From assembly GCA_048549915.1 (NCBI GenBank), contig JBLYYE010000016.1, forward strand, positions 1 through 64,000: a DNA stretch of 64,000 nt, written 5' to 3'. Within the stretch, counting starts at the first letter, position 1. Every line of letters begins with the position of its first letter. The notes beneath the pieces were generated by a model. That model saw only the letters and a program-made list of their open reading frames with translations, did no database searches and was not told the origin of the DNA. This DNA comes from LSUCC0057 sp048549915. GTDB lineage: Bacteria; Pseudomonadota; Gammaproteobacteria; Pseudomonadales; Porticoccaceae. The translations under genes and the position numbers were made by a program. Positions 60,154 to 64,000 of the stretch are shown piece by piece.

Positions 60154-60881
60154 ACACTACCCTGTTGCTGGAGACCATCGCTGGGCAGTGGCAACTACTG
60201 GTACAGACGACACCGGCTGTCATGATTACCGTAGTCGGCTATGCGGCCGGTTTATGGTGTTACCGGCGCGCTAAACGCCCATTACTACTCCACCCTCTGC
60301 TGATCGCTGCGCCGGTGATCTTCTTGATTGTCGACGCCCTCGCTATGCCAATAACCGACTACCACCGCGGCAATGGTGCACTGACCTTAGCACTGCAATT
60401 AGCCACCGTGGCACTGGCTGTGCCTTTAGCGGCACAAGCGCGCCATCTTCCCCCACTCTATCGCCCGTTGTTGGTCGTGGTCGCCTTGGGCGCTGTGGCC
60501 TCAGCCGCTTTAGCCTTGGGGCTTGCCGCACTACTGTCGATTGACGAGCAACTACTGCGCTCAATCGCCGCTAAATCCGTTACCACGCCGATAGCCATCG
60601 GCGTCACCGAACAGCTCGGCGGCATTATCGCCATCATCGCTCTCTCTGTATTGTTGACCGGCCTGTTCGGGGCTCTGGCAGCAGAGGCTATTTACAGACG
60701 TATCGGCCTCGACGACGACCGTTGGCAGGGTCTGATACTCGGCATCTGTGCGCACGGAATCGGCACTGCCAAAGCCTTTGAGACCAGCCCGCGCTGCGGC
60801 GCTTTTGCCACTCTTGGCATGGGACTTACCGGCATATGGTCGCCTTTTTTCCTGCCCTATTTACTGACTCTGTTTATCTGA
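60150..60881 (+). CDS. lrgB: CidB/LrgB family membrane protein
   Basis: The 243-residue protein with about six helices has the LrgB signature: SIAAKSVTTPIAIGVTEQLGGIIAI and ILGICAHGIGTAKAFE. It is the partner of LrgA; GTG start in the lrgA stop. A terminator of the convergent FKBP gene follows. Confidence 0.92.
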   Translation: MNTTLLLETIAGQWQLLVQTTPAVMITVVGYAAGLWCYRRAKRPLLLHPLLIAAPVIFLIVDALAMPITDYHRGNGALTLALQLATVALAVPLAAQARHLPPLYRPLLVVVALGAVASAALALGLAALLSIDEQLLRSIAAKSVTTPIAIGVTEQLGGIIAIIALSVLLTGLFGALAAEAIYRRIGLDDDRWQGLILGICAHGIGTAKAFETSPRCGAFATLGMGLTGIWSPFFLPYLLTLFI

Positions 60882-60888
60882 ACGCGTA

Positions 60889-60926
60889 TAAAAAAACCTC
60901 GCCAGCACAACCGGCTGACGAGGTTT
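60889..60926 (-). terminator. Intrinsic terminator of the FKBP gene
   Basis: On the - strand an 8-bp stem (aaacctcg / cgaggttt) extended by 4 more pairs is followed by seven T. It lies 22 bases after the FKBP stop codon. Confidence 0.9.
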
Positions 60927-60947
60927 GGGCCACTCTTAATAAAGTTG

Positions 60948-61694
60948 TTATTCGCCGACGTCAGCGGAGAGTAGTTCGACTTCAAAGATGAGCGTGGCGT
61001 TGGGACCAATAGGGCCGCCGGGCGTGCCCGCCGGACCGTAGGCCAAATCAGCTGGTATCACCAACTCCCAAGTTGAGCCCTCTGGCATCAGCTGCAGAGC
61101 TTCTGTCCAGCCTGGAATGACTTGATTGATACCAAAGCGAGCCGGCGTGCCTCGAGCGCGCGAACTATCAAAGACCGTGCCATCGATGAGGCGACCTTCG
61201 TAGTGAACCTCGACATTGCTTTGCGCTGTCGGCAGTGGGCCGCTACCGGGATTAATCACTTTGTACTGTAAGCCACTTGCCGTGGTCACAACGCCTTCAA
61301 GTGCTCCGTTTTCCGAGAGAAAAGCGCTACTAGCGGCCAAGTTGGCTTCACTCTCGACACTCATTTGAGCTTCTCTATCCGCGGTGGCGGCCTGCTCTTT
61401 CGCTGACATTTCGCTTTCAAATGCAGCGATCACCTCGGCGATCTGCTCCTCGCTCAGTGCAGGCTCGCCCCCGCTCTGGCCCGCCTCAACGCCGGCGCTG
61501 AAACTGGCCAGATCGATAGCGACACCACTAGTTTGCAGTTGCTTACCGGTGGTAAAACCCATCATGTAACTGAGCTTCTGCTCTTGGCTGTCAAGTGCTG
61601 GCGCTGCGCTCTCTGGCTCTTGGTTACAACCGGCCAAAGCGATAGCCGCGGCGAGTGGCAGCGCAGTGGCGGCCTTAAAAAGAGTGTGCTTCAT
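60948..61694 (-). CDS. FKBP-type peptidyl-prolyl isomerase lipoprotein
   Basis: Periplasm-facing isomerase of 248 residues. A signal peptide with lipobox LAGC (Cys23) is followed by a helical dimerisation domain (EQKLSYMMGFTTGKQL) and a C-terminal FKBP domain (VEVHYEGRLIDGTVFDSS, VIPGWTEALQLMPEGSTWELVIP, LIFEVELL). This is the FkpA/Mip design; the lipid anchor is like Mip of Legionella. Start preceded by aagga. Confidence 0.93.
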   Translation of the reverse strand: MKHTLFKAATALPLAAAIALAGCNQEPESAAPALDSQEQKLSYMMGFTTGKQLQTSGVAIDLASFSAGVEAGQSGGEPALSEEQIAEVIAAFESEMSAKEQAATADREAQMSVESEANLAASSAFLSENGALEGVVTTASGLQYKVINPGSGPLPTAQSNVEVHYEGRLIDGTVFDSSRARGTPARFGINQVIPGWTEALQLMPEGSTWELVIPADLAYGPAGTPGGPIGPNATLIFEVELLSADVGE

Positions 61695-61746
61695 TGCGGA
61701 TCCTTTTAGTTAGTCTGTCTATGAATGTTTAATTTACGGTTTAATA

Positions 61747-62403
61747 CTAGGCCATCTCTAACAGAGTATCGACCAATATATCGATCCCTGCGGCTGCCTC
61801 GCCAATAGATTGCGCCACCATGTAAGCCGGAGTCGTCACCAACCTATTTTTACTGTCGATGCAGATCTCTGTCACTGTACAGTCACAGTGCTCAGCACCT
61901 GTCGCCTCAATTGCGGCGGCGGTTTCTGCATCGCAGCCGATAGTGCACTGGCTGCCGCTGCCAAACAAACGGCCGGTCATGGCCGGTGCAATACAGATCA
62001 ATCCGATCGGCAGTTTGTGTTCGCGAGCAGCGCGCAGAAATGTTTCGACATCAGGTTGGATTGTCAGTTCACTGCCAGCAACGGCAAAGTCACACAAATT
62101 TTTCGCTGCCCCAAAGCCTCCCGGCACGACGACGGCATCAAACTCTTCTACCTTAGCGCTGGCGATGTCGGCAACTGCGCCGCGGGCAATGCGCGCCGAC
62201 TCAATCAACACATTGCGAGTTTCGCCGGCCATCGGCTCGCCGCTGAGATGGTTGATGACATGCAGCTGGTCAATATTTGGCGCCAAACAGGTTACCTTGG
62301 CAGCGGCGCGATCAAGGCGCAGTAGGGTCAAAACTGCCTCGTGAATTTCACTGCCATCGTAAACACCACAGCCCGCTAATATCACTGCAACACGCTTACT
62401 CAT
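61747..62403 (-). CDS. elbB: Isoprenoid biosynthesis glyoxalase ElbB
   Basis: DJ-1/PfpI-fold protein of 218 residues, with AVILAGCGVYDGSEIHEAVLTLL at the start and the nucleophile-Cys region LPIGLICIAPAM. The E. coli homologue has glyoxalase activity and raises isoprenoid yield. It is 17 bases after trmB on the same strand. Confidence 0.92.
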   Translation of the reverse strand: MSKRVAVILAGCGVYDGSEIHEAVLTLLRLDRAAAKVTCLAPNIDQLHVINHLSGEPMAGETRNVLIESARIARGAVADIASAKVEEFDAVVVPGGFGAAKNLCDFAVAGSELTIQPDVETFLRAAREHKLPIGLICIAPAMTGRLFGSGSQCTIGCDAETAAAIEATGAEHCDCTVTEICIDSKNRLVTTPAYMVAQSIGEAAAGIDILVDTLLEMA

Positions 62404-62420
62404 ACCACTCCCCTCTCTGA

Positions 62421-63146
62421 CTACTTAATAAATAGAAGATCCCACACACCGTGTCCCAACCGCTCTCCGCGGCGTTCAAACTTAGTCTCTGGCCGGAATT
62501 CAGGGCGCGGACAGTAACCGCTCTGTGCGCCGTTGCCTGCGGTGGAGGTGTTGGTTAACCCCTCGAACTGCTCTAACAATTCTAGCATCTGCTCTGCATA
62601 AGGCTGCCAATCGGTCGCCATATGCAAAATGCCCCCAGGTTTTAACTTAGACGAAATCAGACGCAAAAATTCCGGCTGTACTATGCGGCGTTTATTGTGC
62701 TTTTTCTTGTGCCAGGGATCGGGAAAATAGAGCTGAAAGCGGTCTATCGATTCATCCGGCAGACACTCCGCCAGTACGTCGTTTGCATCCGCCATATACA
62801 CTTTTAAATTCTTTAAACCCAGTTGGTGCGCTTCATTAATTAAGCGGCCGACTCCGGGAGGATGCACCTCTATACCGATAAAGCTCTGCTCGGGGGCCGC
62901 TTCCGCCATCTCCAGCAGTGAGTCGCCCATGCCAAAACCGACCTCAACCACCAATGGTTTGAGCGCACCAAAACTCTGCACCAAATCGATCGGGCCATCG
63001 GCCAATTTAAGACCATATTGTGGCCAAGCCAGCTCAAAGGCTCGTCGCTGTCCCTCCGTTAAACGGCCGCCGCGGACAACAAAAGATCGAATACTCTTGT
63101 CTCTAAACTCTGGCTTTAATTCAGGGGGTTGAGTGGTTTCTGACAT
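62421..63146 (-). CDS. trmB: tRNA (guanine-N7-)-methyltransferase
   Basis: SAM enzyme that makes m7G46 in tRNA, 241 residues. RSFVVRGGRLTEGQRRA, VEVGFGMGDSLLEMA (SAM loop) and FQLYFPDPWHKKKHNKRR are family motifs. The ATG at 63146 avoids overlap with the DUF423 gene. The order DUF423-trmB-elbB suggests one transcript. Confidence 0.95.
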   Translation of the reverse strand: MSETTQPPELKPEFRDKSIRSFVVRGGRLTEGQRRAFELAWPQYGLKLADGPIDLVQSFGALKPLVVEVGFGMGDSLLEMAEAAPEQSFIGIEVHPPGVGRLINEAHQLGLKNLKVYMADANDVLAECLPDESIDRFQLYFPDPWHKKKHNKRRIVQPEFLRLISSKLKPGGILHMATDWQPYAEQMLELLEQFEGLTNTSTAGNGAQSGYCPRPEFRPETKFERRGERLGHGVWDLLFIK

Positions 63147-63160
63147 AATTATTGCTCTGT

Positions 63161-63529
63161 TCAGTGATCGCCAATGGCGGCGTAGATTAGGGTTAACCAA
63201 CCACTGATATAGGCTATACCCCCCAACGGAGTCACCATGCCTAACTGGGGTAGATCGAGTAGGACTAAAAGATACAGCGAGCCACTAAAGAGTAGCGTAC
63301 CTAAAATAAAACAACTTGCCGCGATTGAGCGCAAACGGCCTGTCAACGGTCCCGCCCAGAGCAGGCCCAAGCCCAGAGTGTGAATAAATTGGTAATTGAC
63401 CCCGGTTTGCCACTGGCTCAAGCGCAGAGCACTCACGTGCGCTGACAAACCATGTGCGGCAAAAGCCCCCAGCATTACACCCAACAGACCAAATACGGCG
63501 GTGACAAACAGTAAAAAGCGGGGTGACAT
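63161..63529 (-). CDS. DUF423 family membrane protein
   Basis: The 122-residue protein with four hydrophobic segments has the N-terminal LGVMLGAFAAHGL and QFIHTLGLGLL of the DUF423 (YgdD-like) family. Function unknown. The start is the ATG at 63529 after aggt; the upstream extension to 63571 is not supported. Confidence 0.9.
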   Translation of the reverse strand: MSPRFLLFVTAVFGLLGVMLGAFAAHGLSAHVSALRLSQWQTGVNYQFIHTLGLGLLWAGPLTGRLRSIAASCFILGTLLFSGSLYLLVLLDLPQLGMVTPLGGIAYISGWLTLIYAAIGDH

Positions 63530-63553
63530 TAATTTTACCTGCGTTAATAGTGC

Positions 63554-63584
63554 AATAAAAAAGACCGCCAAAGGCGGCCTTTTT
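63554..63584 (-). terminator. Intrinsic terminator of rpoH
   Basis: A 7-bp stem (ggccgcc / ggcggtc with one G-U) and loop ttt, followed on the - strand by tttttt. It lies about 20 bases after the rpoH stop. Confidence 0.88.
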
Positions 63585-63602
63585 AGTGGAGTCGACGCAG
63601 TG

Positions 63603-64000
63603 CTAGCCCTCGAGCAGAGAGCGCACTTTTTTCATCGCATTCTGTTCAAGCTGGCGAATCCGCTCAGCGGAGACCGAGTACTCAGCCGCCAACTCGTGCA
63701 ATGTCGCCTTTTGATCGTTGAGCCAACGGCGCTGAATAATGTCACTGCTGCGCTGATCGAGAGACGCCAGTGCAGTGTGCAGACGACTGTTGCTGTCTTG
63801 CTCGAAGTTGTCAGCCTCCGCCAGCAAGGCCGGGTCGCCACTGTGATCTTCAAGATAATTGGCCGGCGCGTAGAAGGCAGTTTCGTCATCGTCGTCGCTG
63901 GGCGCATCAAAGGTGGCATCGCGCGAGTAGAGACGTTTTTCCATCTCCATGACATCTTTCACTTCAACACCCAAGTCGGCTGCTACCGCTTGCGCCTCGT
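63603..64000 (-). CDS. rpoH: RNA polymerase sigma-32 factor (3' part, cut by window edge)
   Basis: The visible 132 codons are the C-terminal half of RpoH. VKDVMEMEKRLYSRDATFD is the end of region 3, and region 4 reads LDQRSSDIIQRRWLND, then TLHELAAEYSVSAERIRQLEQNAMKKVR, the -35-binding helix-turn-helix, very close to E. coli RpoH. The N-terminus (regions 1-2) lies past the end of the window. Confidence 0.96.
   Translation of the reverse strand, partial: EAQAVAADLGVEVKDVMEMEKRLYSRDATFDAPSDDDDETAFYAPANYLEDHSGDPALLAEADNFEQDSNSRLHTALASLDQRSSDIIQRRWLNDQKATLHELAAEYSVSAERIRQLEQNAMKKVRSLLEG

Noticed and set aside
61810..62325. Open frames of 171 and 161 codons antisense to elbB
   Set aside because: They are two overlapping shadow frames in a GC-biased gene, with no start signals.
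1..64000. Mobile elements, prophage, CRISPR arrays, tRNA or rRNA genes
   Set aside because: No transposase, integrase, phage structural gene, regular spaced repeats, clover-leaf sequence or rRNA segment was seen; base use is even along the window.

Overview
The window looks like a chromosomal, mostly core-genome stretch of a marine-type gammaproteobacterium of the Pseudomonadales/Cellvibrionales kind. The reasons are the gene order and families: 6S RNA next to the formyl-THF cyclo-ligase gene, rpiA divergent from ilvA, a PBP1b-lipoprotein pair, aroQ-accB-accC-prmA-dusB-fis-purH-purD, coq7 near trpGDC, rpe near trpE, a Pil-Chp-type cluster divergent from gshB, yqgE-ruvX, pilT-yggS-proC-yggT-metX-metW-rdgB-hemW, trxA-rho-ubiD, and trmB-DUF423-rpoH. 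Most of this order is known from Pseudomonas. There are no tRNA or rRNA genes, insertion sequences, prophage or CRISPR arrays that I can see. Coding density is very high and many genes overlap by 1-20 bases.

Layout. 1-10.9 kb: 6S RNA, folate and glycolysis genes (fthC, pyk), ilvA/rpiA, PBP1b with an LpoP-like activator, a PfkB-family kinase, a PCu(A)C copper chaperone and DsbD. 11-18.8 kb: fatty-acid initiation (accBC), ribosomal protein methylation, tRNA dihydrouridylation, Fis and purine synthesis, with a Fis-like site on the dusB-fis promoter. 18.8-22.4 kb: an MBL-fold hydrolase, Coq7, a LysR regulator and a 530-base interval holding a 46-codon ORF, a duplicated promoter-like element and a probable small RNA with a strong terminator, then an OsmC-like protein. 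22.4-27.9 kb: trpC, trpD, trpG, trpE (trpE preceded by a possible leader peptide with alternative hairpins), a DUF3365 haem protein and rpe. 28-33.9 kb: a compact Pil-Chp-like signalling operon (PilG-, PilI- and PilJ-like proteins, an unrecognised 444-residue protein, a short CheA). 34-47.7 kb: housekeeping genes (gshB to ubiD). 47.7-54.1 kb: folE, a dicarboxylate/amino-acid symporter and a two-gene RND efflux pump. 54.1-56.7 kb: a Pho-box-like site followed by a PAP2 phosphatase, an MJ1255/VC2487-type glycosyltransferase and a PlcP-type metallophosphoesterase. 56.8-64 kb: gshA, acpH, dsbB, lrgAB, an FKBP isomerase, elbB, trmB, DUF423 and the 3' part of rpoH.

The most interesting unit is the 54.1-56.7 kb cluster. 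A site matching 16 of 18 bases of the PhoB box lies ahead of three genes that together could replace membrane phospholipids by phosphorus-free glycolipids under phosphate starvation. Second is the LysR/small-ORF/sRNA interval at 21.4-21.95 kb. Third are the reduced Pil-Chp operon and the trpE leader. Functions are read from sequence motifs and family knowledge only; no database search was run.
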